A stretch of DNA of 64,000 bases from Acidobacteriaceae bacterium (GTDB lineage: Bacteria > Acidobacteriota > Terriglobia > Terriglobales > Acidobacteriaceae). The translations under genes were made by a program, and so were the position numbers. The notes beneath the pieces are model-generated. The model did no database searches and was not told the DNA's origin. It saw nothing but the letters and a program-made list of their open reading frames with translations. The DNA lies in assembly GCA_030041045.1 (NCBI GenBank), contig JASHOQ010000047.1, positions 1 through 64,000 on the forward strand. The letters are read 5' to 3'. Shown one piece after another: positions 44,407-53,501 of the stretch (within the stretch, counting starts at the first letter, position 1; each line of letters begins with the position of its first letter).

Positions 44407-45387
44407 TTAGTTCTGGTTCTGGGCGTCCGGATTCGATTTCTTAGTTTGCCCTTCGGCAGCGCCCGTCACACGAGCCCGCTTCTGGGCCTGTTTCTGCCGG
44501 TGATGGCGTACCAGGTCCGGCCAGAATTCGATCACCTCGGCCCCGACAATGCCTTCGGCGGAGACCGTCAACCCGTCAGAGATGGTTTGGCCGACGGTGC
44601 GGGCCGAAGCGGGGTAGTACAAGCGTCCAATGGCGGCGCCAATCAAGTTGCCGCCCACGTTGGCATAGTTCGGCCCCCAGGTGCCTTTGTCGCGCTTGCA
44701 CCAGACCGTACTGCCCGCTGCCCACAGAATGCGCTTGATGGGCCTGCCCGATCCCTTCTGGAAGTAGCGGGGATCCTCGTGCATGAGCGAGGGAAGCACC
44801 GCATTCCCAAAGAAATTTCCCAGGAAATAGTCGGAGTATCCCGCGCCAAATCGCTTGGCGTAGCCCTGCATTCCCCCGCCCCATGCGGGGTTGCTGTCCT
44901 GCGCCTGGCCGATACCGGCTACAACGGCGGTGAGCGCGAAAGGCCAGGGATCAAAGGCGCTGCGGAAAAACAGCCGGAACTTCTGGTCCGGCGAAAGCGG
45001 CGTGGCGTCGGGATTCCTGGTGGTGTTGAACGTGGCCATAATGCCGGCGACGCGCTGCTTCTCCTGCTGCTTGAGCTCTTCTTCGGCCTTTTCGTGCTGG
45101 GTCTGCTGCGGCTGGGATTGGGTTGAAGCGGAAGAAGGCTGGGGCGAGCTCTGCGACGAGTCGTGCGCTGGGGTCTGCGGCGGGGCCGGCTGAGGGCTCG
45201 GGGATTGTGTTGACGGGGATTCGGCCTGCTGAACTTCGTCCATTTGTGGAATGGGCGCGTCGGGAAGGGCATCAAACGCTGAGGAAATGACCGCGTCTTG
45301 CGCGGATGGCTGCGCCTCAAGGGGATGCGCCAGGAGATGGATGGCGGGAAGCACCGAACAACACAGGAGCATGGTGGAAAAGCGCAT
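44407..45387 (-). CDS. Exported Pro/Gln-rich protein, paralog B
   Basis: 326 residues with a signal peptide (MRFSTMLLCCSVLPAIHLLAHPLEA), a Ser/Pro/Gln-rich linker and the same conserved domain as paralog A: GGGMQGYAKRFGAGYSDYFLGNFFGNAVLPSLMHEDPRYFQ. Together they form a local duplicate pair. Function unknown. ATG 45387 was chosen as the start of the signal peptide; the frame extends 12 codons further. Confidence 0.75.
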   Translation of the reverse strand: MRFSTMLLCCSVLPAIHLLAHPLEAQPSAQDAVISSAFDALPDAPIPQMDEVQQAESPSTQSPSPQPAPPQTPAHDSSQSSPQPSSASTQSQPQQTQHEKAEEELKQQEKQRVAGIMATFNTTRNPDATPLSPDQKFRLFFRSAFDPWPFALTAVVAGIGQAQDSNPAWGGGMQGYAKRFGAGYSDYFLGNFFGNAVLPSLMHEDPRYFQKGSGRPIKRILWAAGSTVWCKRDKGTWGPNYANVGGNLIGAAIGRLYYPASARTVGQTISDGLTVSAEGIVGAEVIEFWPDLVRHHRQKQAQKRARVTGAAEGQTKKSNPDAQNQN

Positions 45388-45594
45388 GCGGTCACCAGTC
45401 TCAAAAATCACGGTGGCAATCACCTGCGCTTGCCTGTTGTCGCCTGCCGGGCCTGCTGGTGCCTGCTCGTCGTTTGTCTCCGTGGTCTGGCCTTGAAAAA
45501 CACACGAAGTACAACTCGATTATCGCCAAAATCTCCAAGTTCGATGTAACTCATCTGCTCCGGGACACAAGTTTTGCGGCTCGGAAGCACGGTC

Positions 45595-45639
45595 GAGTCT
45601 CAGGCCGGCGGGCGATCGCCGGAGATTCCCCTGAGACTC
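45595..45639. repeat. Inverted repeat after the RNB gene
   Basis: GAGTCTCAGG (45595-45604) and CCTGAGACTC (45630-45639) enclose CGGCG...CGCCG. It lies 15 bp past the stop of the RNB gene, so it may act as a transcript end, but it has no T-tract. Confidence 0.55.
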
Positions 45640-45654
45640 CGCTGGGCGCAGCGT

Positions 45655-47142
45655 CTATCTTGACAGCACTTCAAAGTCGATGTAACCCCGCTCCGGGTCG
45701 GTATTGACCAGCTTCACCGTGACTTTGTCGCCCACATCGAGCCCTTTCTGGCCGCGCACTACCATGCCGTCCACATGGGGATCGAGCGTGCGCACAAAGG
45801 TCCCGCTCTGGTTGACGCCGGTGACGATGGCCTGATAGCTCTGCCCGATGTGCGGGTGCAGTACAACCGCCGCAATGCGCTTCTGCATCTCGCGCTCCAC
45901 CTTGCGCGCCGCGTCCTCCATCTGAGTGCAGCGCGTGGCAACTGCGTTGAGCTGATCTTCGGAATAGGGCGTTGGCTGTTTGGCAAGCCACGCCTTGAGC
46001 AGCCGCTGGGTCACCACGTCGGGAAAGCGCCGGTTGGGAGCCGTGGAGTGGGTGTAATCCTGAACCGCGAGGCCGAAGTGGCCGGGCGAGGGCTGGTTGG
46101 GCTTGACCAGAATGTACTCGCCGGGGCCCATGAGCTTGATGACCATGAGGGAGAGATCGGGGAAGTGATCGGGGTCCTTCTGCTTCTGCTCGAGCAGGAA
46201 GTCGTTGAGCGCCTTGGAGTCGGGTGCGGCGGGAAGGGTGACTCCTCTTCTCTCTTTGGCTAATTCGACGATCCGGTCCCAGCGCTTGGGGGTGCGCACG
46301 ATGCGCCGGATGGAGGCGACGCCGGCATTCTCGAAGGTGCGCGCAATGACGCCGTTGGCCGCGATCATGAACTCCTCGATGAGCGAGGTGGCGCGATTCT
46401 TGACGATGGGTGCGATGCCGATGATCTGATCGGTGATCAGCACCGGGCGCGTCTCGATGGTTTCAAGATCGAGCGCGCCATGCTGAAAGCGATTGCCCAT
46501 CATGCGCTGCGCGGCCTCGTCCTGCAGCTTGAGCTGGCTGGCCAGGTCGGCGCTCGCCGCCACTTTTGCCGGAGCGGAGCCTTTGCCCTCAAGCCACGCG
46601 CCCACGCCGGGATACGCCAACTGCGCGCGGTTGCGCACCAGCGCGCGGTAGGCCTTGCCGTCGCTCGCGGTTCCGTCCGCGTCGACGGAGAATTCAATCA
46701 CCATGGCAGCGCGGTCCTGATTCTCGTTCAGCGACGTTGCGCCTTCCGAGAGCTCGACGGGCAGCATGGGAAAAACCTTGACGCCGGTGTAGACCGAGGT
46801 GGTTTCGCTCTGCGCGTGCTTGTCGATCAGCGATCCCTGGTGCACGCGTTCATCCACGTCGGCCACGCCCACCAGCACGCGAATGCGCCCATCCGGCAGC
46901 CGCTCGGCCCACTCGATCTGGTCGAGGTCCTTCGAGGTGTCGTTGTCGATCGAGGACCAGAGCAGCGCGCGCAGGTCCTCGATGCCGTCGCCCGAAGGCA
47001 GAGCATTCTGCGCAGCAATTGCCGCGAGTTCCTTGTCTGTGCCCGCGGGAAAATCGGGCTGAAAGCCGTGCTCGATCATGGCCGCGTGGGCCGCGGCAAC
47101 CAAGTTGAAGTGGGAAGGATGGCCGGACTGGTTGGATGGCAT
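45655..47142 (-). CDS. Short RNB-domain exoribonuclease
   Basis: 495 residues of the RNase II/R superfamily. The catalytic segment is SSIDNDTSKDLDQIEWAE (near 68-85), with the metal-binding Asp residues and DLDQ in place of DxDD, as in short bacterial RNB proteins such as the Deinococcus type. The middle continues with LSLMVIKLMGPGEY and DYTHSTAPNRRFPD, the RNB core, and the C-terminus is an S1 domain (about 420-495). The N-terminal cold-shock domains of RNase R are absent. Probably degrades RNA 3'-to-5'. Confidence 0.88.
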   Translation of the reverse strand: MPSNQSGHPSHFNLVAAAHAAMIEHGFQPDFPAGTDKELAAIAAQNALPSGDGIEDLRALLWSSIDNDTSKDLDQIEWAERLPDGRIRVLVGVADVDERVHQGSLIDKHAQSETTSVYTGVKVFPMLPVELSEGATSLNENQDRAAMVIEFSVDADGTASDGKAYRALVRNRAQLAYPGVGAWLEGKGSAPAKVAASADLASQLKLQDEAAQRMMGNRFQHGALDLETIETRPVLITDQIIGIAPIVKNRATSLIEEFMIAANGVIARTFENAGVASIRRIVRTPKRWDRIVELAKERRGVTLPAAPDSKALNDFLLEQKQKDPDHFPDLSLMVIKLMGPGEYILVKPNQPSPGHFGLAVQDYTHSTAPNRRFPDVVTQRLLKAWLAKQPTPYSEDQLNAVATRCTQMEDAARKVEREMQKRIAAVVLHPHIGQSYQAIVTGVNQSGTFVRTLDPHVDGMVVRGQKGLDVGDKVTVKLVNTDPERGYIDFEVLSR

Positions 47143-47164
47143 CGGGAGGTGCGCCCCTTTTCAC

Positions 47165-47275
47165 GGCAATTCCTGAGTTGGCGTTGCCTTTCTTGCCTTT
47201 GTGCAAGGTCGCCGCTTCTTGGGGTCGCGTCGACCGGAATGCAATGGCCTCAGGACACGGCACTCAGGAATTGCC
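47165..47275. repeat. Inverted-repeat element, copy 4
   Basis: Perfect 14-bp arms GGCAATTCCTGAGT (from 47165) and ACTCAGGAATTGCC (ending 47275). The interior shares GCAAGGTCGCCGCT with copies 2 and 3, but the arms differ in sequence while remaining complementary. It lies upstream of the RNB gene. Confidence 0.78.
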
Positions 47276-47390
47276 ATAAACGAAATGCCAGCCTAACACC
47301 GCGAGGGAGGGGTTCCTGTCAAAAAAAAAGAGTTTTCTGAACAAGCGGCGGCACCGATTCAATGCATGCGGGGCGTGGCGATGTGGCCGA

Positions 47391-48857
47391 TTATTGAATG
47401 CCCAGGTCGCCGAGCACCTTGGGCTTGGCTTCTTCCACGGCCAGCAGGTTGTGGCAGGCGGAGCAGTCCTGGGTGATGCTGGCGCCGTCTTTGGTCACGT
47501 GATCGCCGTCGTGACAGCGGAAGCAGCCGGGATAATTCATGTGGCCGATGTTGTTGGGATGCGTGCCCCAGGTCACGTTCATGTAGGGGAAAACATTCTG
47601 ACTATAGAGGGTGACCAGTTCCGCGCCCGCGGTGCGCACCAACGCCGCTTTGCCTGCCAGCACCGCGGGATTGGTGGCGCGGTAGAAAGCCTCAAGCCCG
47701 GCGGGAATTTTTTCGCTCGCCTCTTCCTGGCTGGCGTAGCTGGCCTTGAGCAGAACCAGACCCTCCTTGTGCACCCAGGGCAGATCGGGGCTGATGGAAC
47801 CGGCCGTCATAGCCTGGTTAATGGCTTCCTCCGCGGTGACGAAGGTATGCGCGGCGCGGTTGTGGCAGTCGATGCAATCCATCACGCGCCGCTCGCCTTT
47901 GGGCATGGCCCCCTTGAGCGCTGAGGCCGCGTAGGTGGATTGAGATCCGTCAGGATTTGTGCGCTGAACCCAGGGAATGGTGGTGCGCGTCGAGTCGGCG
48001 GCAATGTACTCGATGTGGCCCAGATGCATGCCGTGGATGCCCACATATTGCGAAAGCGCATTCACCCCGCCCAGGTGCAGCGCCACCACGGTTTGTGTTT
48101 CCGTATTGCCCTCGTCGTCGGCAAATTCCGATATCACCAGCAGCTTGTCGCCATCGAAGCGCGTGGGCGTGTGGCAGGACTCGCAGATGTAGCGCGCCGG
48201 GCGCAGGCTGGTCACCGGCGAGGGGATGGGCCGCGGATAATCGGGGATGAATTTGCGGGACAGGTGCGCGACGGGATGAAAGCTGACCTCAATGAGCTGC
48301 CGGGTGCCGTTGATCTTGGCCTCGAAGTACGAAGAAGCGCCGGAGCCGATGTGGCACTCGACGCAGGGCACGTGGGAGTGCGCGGAGATCTGGTAGGCGG
48401 TGTACTCGGGATGCATCACGTGGCACGACTGCCCGCAGAACTGGGGCGAATCCATGTAGGAGGCGCCGCGATAGCTGGCCGTGGCCACCACCAGAAGGTT
48501 GACGATGGTGGCGATGAAGACGATGTCGAGACCATGGCGGAAGACCCGGTCGTTGAGATCGATCTTGGGGAACTCGGCGGGAATCTCGCCCGCCTTCATG
48601 AGCTTTCTGCGGCGCCGATAGACGCCGACGGGAATGAGCGCGAGCCCCAGAATGAACAGCGCCGGCAGGATGAGGAAGAAGATGATGCCCAGATAGGGGT
48701 TGGCGTTGGGGCGGGCAAAGAGCTCCAGCAGCCAGTAGCCGATCATGGTTGCGCCGGAGGCGCTGGTGATGGCGCCGCCGGCCAGGCTCAAGGGATTGTT
48801 GCCGAAAAAGAGCGCCGGCCGCACCCAGTTTTCGCGAAACTTTTCCAAAAGCGGCAC
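47391..48857 (-). CDS. Membrane-anchored multiheme c-type cytochrome (NapC/NrfH-like)
   Basis: 488 residues. Two or three N-terminal spans (about 35-55, 65-85 and 110-130) anchor a periplasmic domain with six c-type haem sites: one CGQSCH (C-x3-CH) followed by CVECH, CESCH, CIDCH, CFRCH and CSACH. It probably takes electrons from the quinone pool to the periplasmic haem proteins encoded upstream. The start may be GTG 48857 (GGAGGG upstream) or TTG 48878. It is the last gene of the cytochrome cluster. Confidence 0.88.
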   Translation of the reverse strand: MPLLEKFRENWVRPALFFGNNPLSLAGGAITSASGATMIGYWLLELFARPNANPYLGIIFFLILPALFILGLALIPVGVYRRRRKLMKAGEIPAEFPKIDLNDRVFRHGLDIVFIATIVNLLVVATASYRGASYMDSPQFCGQSCHVMHPEYTAYQISAHSHVPCVECHIGSGASSYFEAKINGTRQLIEVSFHPVAHLSRKFIPDYPRPIPSPVTSLRPARYICESCHTPTRFDGDKLLVISEFADDEGNTETQTVVALHLGGVNALSQYVGIHGMHLGHIEYIAADSTRTTIPWVQRTNPDGSQSTYAASALKGAMPKGERRVMDCIDCHNRAAHTFVTAEEAINQAMTAGSISPDLPWVHKEGLVLLKASYASQEEASEKIPAGLEAFYRATNPAVLAGKAALVRTAGAELVTLYSQNVFPYMNVTWGTHPNNIGHMNYPGCFRCHDGDHVTKDGASITQDCSACHNLLAVEEAKPKVLGDLGIQ

Positions 48858-48935
48858 GGAGCGCGCGTCCCTCCACAAGAGAATTGCCCGCCGGAATGCG
48901 AGCGGCCGGTTCGATGGTTGGCAGCGAACCGCTGT

Positions 48936-49259
48936 TTACTTCAGCGTCTTGAAATACGCCGAGACTTCCTTAACCTGTTCGTCGGTGAGTCCGGCCACGG
49001 GATGCATTTTGCCCTTGCCGTTTTTCACCGCCGCCACCACCTGGTCGAGGGTGAGCTTTTGCATATACGGATCCGATGTGGGCTTGATGCCCATCATCTT
49101 GGCGAGTGCCGGATTCGGCGTGCCTGCAGAGCCGTGGCAGCTTTGGCACTTGGCCTTGTAAGTGGCTTCTCCGTTCTGGGCGAAGCTCATGGTGCCGGCC
49201 AGGCACGCAAGCGCGGCCAGCGCCACCTTAGAGCGCAACGCATTTGTCACCTTGATCAT
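48936..49259 (-). CDS. Monoheme periplasmic cytochrome c
   Basis: 107 residues: signal peptide (about 1-27, ending TMSFAQ), one haem site CQSCH near 38-42, and a distal Met ligand in KMHPVAGL near 84-91, with the typical C-terminal helix DEQVKEVSAYFKTL. Class I cytochrome; a soluble electron shuttle between the membrane multiheme protein and the outer-membrane conduit is the natural role. AAGGAG lies 8 bp before ATG 49259. Confidence 0.93.
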   Translation of the reverse strand: MIKVTNALRSKVALAALACLAGTMSFAQNGEATYKAKCQSCHGSAGTPNPALAKMMGIKPTSDPYMQKLTLDQVVAAVKNGKGKMHPVAGLTDEQVKEVSAYFKTLK

Positions 49260-49422
49260 GGCGAGACTCCTTCTGGATTTTCTCTCCGCGCGCACGGAAA
49301 TGCCCGGCGGGAAGTTTTGCTGCCCGCTTGCCGCCGCCGGCGTTGGCGGCAGGAAGCGGAATTGGCGAATGTGGATTCGCCGCCATATTAAATCAACCCG
49401 GCCGGCAGCTCCAGCCCATCCA

Positions 49423-52041
49423 TCAGAACTCATAACGCATGGCCAGGATCACACTGTTGGCATGAAAATTCCGCGGCGCCGTTTCGCCCGCCGGCGAGAT
49501 GGTGCGGCCCGTCTGCGCGCTCAGCGAAGTGCATGGAACCACGGTGGACGTGGGCGAAGTGGAGAAACTGCAATACTGCGCTCCCGAGGGACCGCCTTCG
49601 CCGTAGCCGTAGAAATTGTAATCCGCCTTGAGCGTCAGCCCGGGGTGCACTTGATAAGCAACGTTCAGATACGGGGTCTCGTAGGTGGAGACCAGCGAAC
49701 CGTTGACCGCGCGCGCGTCGTTGAAGAACTGGCTGCCGTTCACTGCGCTGATGCGATAACCGAGGCCGTAGTGGGCCTTGTCAGAGGGCGAGAGGGTGAT
49801 GGCCGCGTAGCCGAACTGCGTGGGCGCATCCATGAAATCGCGGCCGTACCAGTCGGCGAGCTGCGTGGTAGACCCGCGGGTGAAGACGCCGGGACAGATG
49901 TTCGGGCCGCCACTCGCGTTCAGCGTGGCCACGCCCGGAAATGCTCCGGAGGCCGTGCTCGGGTTCTGGTCGCCGTTATCGAAGCAGATGTTGGTGGCCG
50001 CGTACACGTCAGAGTAGGAGTAGCTGAGATCGAACGCATAGCGCTCGTTGGGCACCAGCGATGCGCTCAAGCTCGCCATCCGGCTGTGGTCGACATGATC
50101 GAGAGGTCCCTGGTAGACATCGTCGCCCGCGGCTACGGCGGCCTGGTTGTTGTTGGTATTGTTGTGCCGCTCGAGATCGTTGAAGACGCCGGAGATCGTG
50201 GCCCAGGTTTTGGGCTTGTAGATGGTGTGCATGCGGTAGTGGCGCAACTGGCGCGGCGAAACCGGCGTGAGCGCGTTGTCGTCGTAGCCCACTTCGACCG
50301 AGCCGTTCAGATCCCAGTTGGCCGCCGGGCGCGTGGCCAGCGTGAGCACGCCGGCGTTCTCATGGATGATGACGGTGCCGCCGGTCACCGCGCCTACCGG
50401 CAAAGGCGCGCTGTGCGGAACGCCCTCGGCGACGGCGTGATCCTGGTAGCGGTAGGTGAAGGCGAGGTTGGCCCGCGAAGAGGCGTCCCAGCTCGCGGTC
50501 ACGTTGTTGGTGACATACAGCTGGCCGGTGAAGCCCGCAGCCGGCGTGCCGATGGCGGGGCTGCCTTCGATCGTTGACGCGCCGGCGGCGGTGCTGGTCG
50601 AGGTCAGCGTGGGATAGTTGATGGTTTCATTCGGATTGGCGGGCGTGGCCAGCGTGGTACCGCTCGTCCACAGAAGCGTTCCCGGCTGGTGGAAGTTGGA
50701 GAAATCGATCTGTTCGGCAAGACTCAGCCGCTCCGTCGTCTGCCAGAGGACGCCCAAGTCGGCTGCCAGAACCTCGCGCCGCCCATTGGCGTTGGCGGTG
50801 TAAGTGAGCGAGCGCGTGGCCCCGTTCAGTCCCTGGTAGCTGTCGTAGTAGTTGGGCAGATGCATGTGCGCATCAGTGAAGCGCACGTCGCCGTTCATGG
50901 AGAGGTTGTGCAGGCTGGTGCTCTGCAGGCGGAGAATCTCAGTGGGGAAGAGCACGCGCGTGGGCTGCGAACGCAAGTAATTTGTGACCACGGCGCATGC
51001 CGGATTGATGACCGGCCGGCTGCCGGTTGTGGGCGCGCTGAAGATGGTGTAGACGGCAGGCGGGCCGGCGCTGTATGCGCTGCCCATGCTCCCGGTGGCG
51101 CAGGCGCCGATGCCGTAAGGCGTCAGGCTGTCGAAGTCGTCGATGGCCACGGGCGTGCCGTCGGCTTCCTGCGCGATGAGGGCCGCGGGATTGAGCGTGA
51201 AATATGTGTCCCCCTTGTAATGGTTGACCTGCTGCTCATAGGTGAATTTGGTGCCGGCGACGGGCTTCCAGTCAACCGACCCCGTCAATTCATCGGTATC
51301 GTTGCGCTGGAACTCCTCGAGATCGGCGTTGTACTTGGCAAACTGATAGCCGCTGGGGCTCAGGCTCGGACCCTCCATCAGGCTCTTCGAATAGGCGAGG
51401 CGCCAGGTCACGGTGGAGAGGGGAAGGATGGTGAGGCTGGTATCCGTCATGCGGCGGACGGTGTTGAACAGGAAGGGCGAGTTGAGCGTCTGCGGCCACG
51501 CGAACGAGCCCGTGGGCGCGTTGGAGGGACCGATGGGCATCGACTGGCCGGAGGGAATATTGGCATTGCCCAGCAGGTCGTAGTCGAAGTATTTGCGGTC
51601 GCGGCGGAAGAGGGCGGAAAACTCGTAGTCCCTGGCTTTGGAAAAATCAAGTTTGGCAACGTTGTCCGGATCGCCGCCGAAGCCGCTGCCGAAGGCGTTG
51701 AGATCGTCCACCAGCGTGCTTTTCCTGCCCGGCAAGGCGTGCATCTCAAAGGTCTCGGCAAAGACGCGCGGACCGGAATGCAGGTTCAGGAGCGAGTCGT
51801 ACATGGCCCCGCTGCCCGCCGTGTCGCTCAGCCGCCCGCCCACGTCGACGGATTGATGAATCTGGTATCCGTCGGGCACAGACATCTGCGCCTGCGGCGC
51901 CGGCGCGGGAGAAGCCGCATTCTGCGCGGCCGCCGCGCCCGCCAGCAGGAGAACCGTTCCCCATGCCACGGCCACGCGCCACAGGCCCGCGGAAAAGGAC
52001 TCTTGATGGAGGAGCGGAGATAACCGGAGGTTCCTGGTCAT
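49423..52041 (-). CDS. MtrB/PioB-type outer membrane beta-barrel
   Basis: 872 residues with a signal peptide (about 1-38), many alternating amphipathic strands (for example TKFTYEQQVNHYKGDTYFTL, RANLAFTYRYQDHAV, KTWATISGVFNDLER) and a C-terminal Phe (ILAMRYEF), the barrel-assembly signature. Length and position next to a decaheme cytochrome fit the MtrB/PioB family, which sheathes the decaheme across the outer membrane. The MtrB N-terminal CxxC pair is not obvious. ATG 52041 has GAGG 8 bp upstream. It directly follows the decaheme gene. Confidence 0.85.
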   Translation of the reverse strand: MTRNLRLSPLLHQESFSAGLWRVAVAWGTVLLLAGAAAAQNAASPAPAPQAQMSVPDGYQIHQSVDVGGRLSDTAGSGAMYDSLLNLHSGPRVFAETFEMHALPGRKSTLVDDLNAFGSGFGGDPDNVAKLDFSKARDYEFSALFRRDRKYFDYDLLGNANIPSGQSMPIGPSNAPTGSFAWPQTLNSPFLFNTVRRMTDTSLTILPLSTVTWRLAYSKSLMEGPSLSPSGYQFAKYNADLEEFQRNDTDELTGSVDWKPVAGTKFTYEQQVNHYKGDTYFTLNPAALIAQEADGTPVAIDDFDSLTPYGIGACATGSMGSAYSAGPPAVYTIFSAPTTGSRPVINPACAVVTNYLRSQPTRVLFPTEILRLQSTSLHNLSMNGDVRFTDAHMHLPNYYDSYQGLNGATRSLTYTANANGRREVLAADLGVLWQTTERLSLAEQIDFSNFHQPGTLLWTSGTTLATPANPNETINYPTLTSTSTAAGASTIEGSPAIGTPAAGFTGQLYVTNNVTASWDASSRANLAFTYRYQDHAVAEGVPHSAPLPVGAVTGGTVIIHENAGVLTLATRPAANWDLNGSVEVGYDDNALTPVSPRQLRHYRMHTIYKPKTWATISGVFNDLERHNNTNNNQAAVAAGDDVYQGPLDHVDHSRMASLSASLVPNERYAFDLSYSYSDVYAATNICFDNGDQNPSTASGAFPGVATLNASGGPNICPGVFTRGSTTQLADWYGRDFMDAPTQFGYAAITLSPSDKAHYGLGYRISAVNGSQFFNDARAVNGSLVSTYETPYLNVAYQVHPGLTLKADYNFYGYGEGGPSGAQYCSFSTSPTSTVVPCTSLSAQTGRTISPAGETAPRNFHANSVILAMRYEF

Positions 52042-52123
52042 ATTGAAGCCTCGCTTGGAAAAAACCCTGATTCCCTTTGGGCCGCGGTCCGCCATTGGTG
52101 ACGCGGCCGCAGCCTCATGCCTC

Positions 52124-53107
52124 CTACCGCAGAAACGCCACATTGAGGTTGGAGCCATGAATGTAGGTGTGGCAGTCTGTGCACGGCGTCAGCTCCGACG
52201 ATCCCGCGCCCAAGCCGTGCACCGTGGCCGCGGCCACCGGGCTGTGGCACTGGTTGCAGAGCATGTTGATGCTGGGCATGTTGAGGAGCCGCGCATTCTG
52301 CGAGCCGTGCGGCGTGTGGCACCCCAGGCATCCCTCGCCCTTCACCGGAGTGTGCTCGTAGACGAACGGCCCGCGCATCTCCGTGTGGCACTTGGTGCAG
52401 ATCTGGTTGGAGTCGTTGCGCGAGCGTAGATTGCTCTTTTCGAAAGTGCCGTGCACGTCGTGGCAATCGCTGCACTTCACCAGACCTTCGGGCACCTGGT
52501 GGTGAAAGGGCATGTTGAACGAGGCGCGCACGTCCGTGTGGCACTGAAAACAGAGCGTGGGCTGCGCGGACTTGAGAAGCTCGGCCTTCTCTTGGCTGTG
52601 ATGGATGCTGTGGCAGTTGGCGCAGCCCACGCCGGCGCGCGCATGCGGCGAGCGCTCGAAGTCAGGATGCGCGCCCGCGTGACAGCCCAGGCAGGTCTGG
52701 TCGACCTGCTTGGGCGCGCCCTTGCCGGGGTTGAAGATCTTGGTTACGTCGCCGCCGCCTTCGACGTGCGCCCGTCCCGGCCCATGGCAGTTTTCGCAGG
52801 TGACGCCGTTCGAGCCGTGCATCAGTACCATCTTGCTGTGCGGATTGGCAGCGAAGCCCTCGGCCTCAGCCTCGTGGCAGGTGGCGCAGACTTCGGCGCC
52901 CACGTAGTCCGAAGCCTTGGCATCTTGGGCCGCAGGCGCTGTGCCCTTGTCCTTCGGAGCCGGAGCGGCCAGTGCGGTGGCGCACAGAAGACTCGCGCCC
53001 AGCAGCAGAATTCGGGCTGCCCGCAGACCCGGCCGCCTGCCCGGGCCCGCCCCTCTGCTTTTGACTGTATGGATGGCCGATTGCGTGACAGGCCTTTTTT
53101 GATCCAT
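52124..53107 (-). CDS. Decaheme c-type cytochrome (DmsE/MtrA family)
   Basis: 327 residues with a twin-Arg-like, basic N-terminus and a hydrophobic signal (about 30-48). Ten CxxCH sites are countable: CATCH, CENCH, CLGCH, CANCH, CFQCH, CSDCH, CTKCH, CLGCH, CNQCH, CTDCH. This is exactly the MtrA/DmsE/PioA count and length. In the paradigm the wire of ten haems passes through the MtrB pore. ATG 53107 was preferred over upstream starts. First gene of the cluster. Confidence 0.93.
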   Translation of the reverse strand: MDQKRPVTQSAIHTVKSRGAGPGRRPGLRAARILLLGASLLCATALAAPAPKDKGTAPAAQDAKASDYVGAEVCATCHEAEAEGFAANPHSKMVLMHGSNGVTCENCHGPGRAHVEGGGDVTKIFNPGKGAPKQVDQTCLGCHAGAHPDFERSPHARAGVGCANCHSIHHSQEKAELLKSAQPTLCFQCHTDVRASFNMPFHHQVPEGLVKCSDCHDVHGTFEKSNLRSRNDSNQICTKCHTEMRGPFVYEHTPVKGEGCLGCHTPHGSQNARLLNMPSINMLCNQCHSPVAAATVHGLGAGSSELTPCTDCHTYIHGSNLNVAFLR

Positions 53108-53304
53108 GAATCTTACCGCCTCGGATGCTCTCTTTGCCGTCTTCCGGGAGCAATTGCGCCAGCGGGTTTCGTTCGCCATCAAACGATGCTTGCTGCTCGA
53201 GAACCTGGGCAGAAGCGACTTGCTGGATCACTTGCCGCGGATGCTGCGCTTGGTGCGGAGCATCACCCATGAGCAAGAGATTACGTGTTCCAAAGCATGC
53301 AGGC

Positions 53305-53320
53305 CGTGATGTCGGTCACA
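53305..53320. promoter_or_regulatory. Crp/Fnr-like site 1
   Basis: CGTGA-TGTCGG-TCACA, nine of ten bases of the TGTGA-N6-TCACA consensus, about 198 bp before the decaheme start. Confidence 0.5.
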
Positions 53321-53485
53321 GGCGCAAATTTCCTTCGTCCCACTTTGAAATGCTTTTCCCAAAGTGACTTGCGGTGTTTGATTACGGACGTGCCCCCGGT
53401 CTCCATCACACAAGGAGTGCGCGGATGCTGTTTTCAGCAGGCGCCGCGTGAACCGGGCGCGGCTGTTCCACGCGGGTGACTCCCC

Positions 53486-53501
53486 TGTGCTTCTCATCAC
53501 A
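53486..53501. promoter_or_regulatory. Crp/Fnr-like site 2
   Basis: TGTGC-TTCTCA-TCACA, nine of ten bases of the Crp consensus, about 149 bp before the regulator start. Confidence 0.5.

Noticed and set aside
47300-47345. Terminator of the cytochrome cluster at the run of nine A
   Set aside because: On the minus strand a T-run is present, but only a very weak stem (AGAAAACTCT) precedes it; too weak to list as a terminator.
53106-53309. 67-codon plus-strand ORF upstream of the decaheme gene
   Set aside because: Plausible amphipathic peptide but no ribosome site, and it lies in the divergent promoter region.
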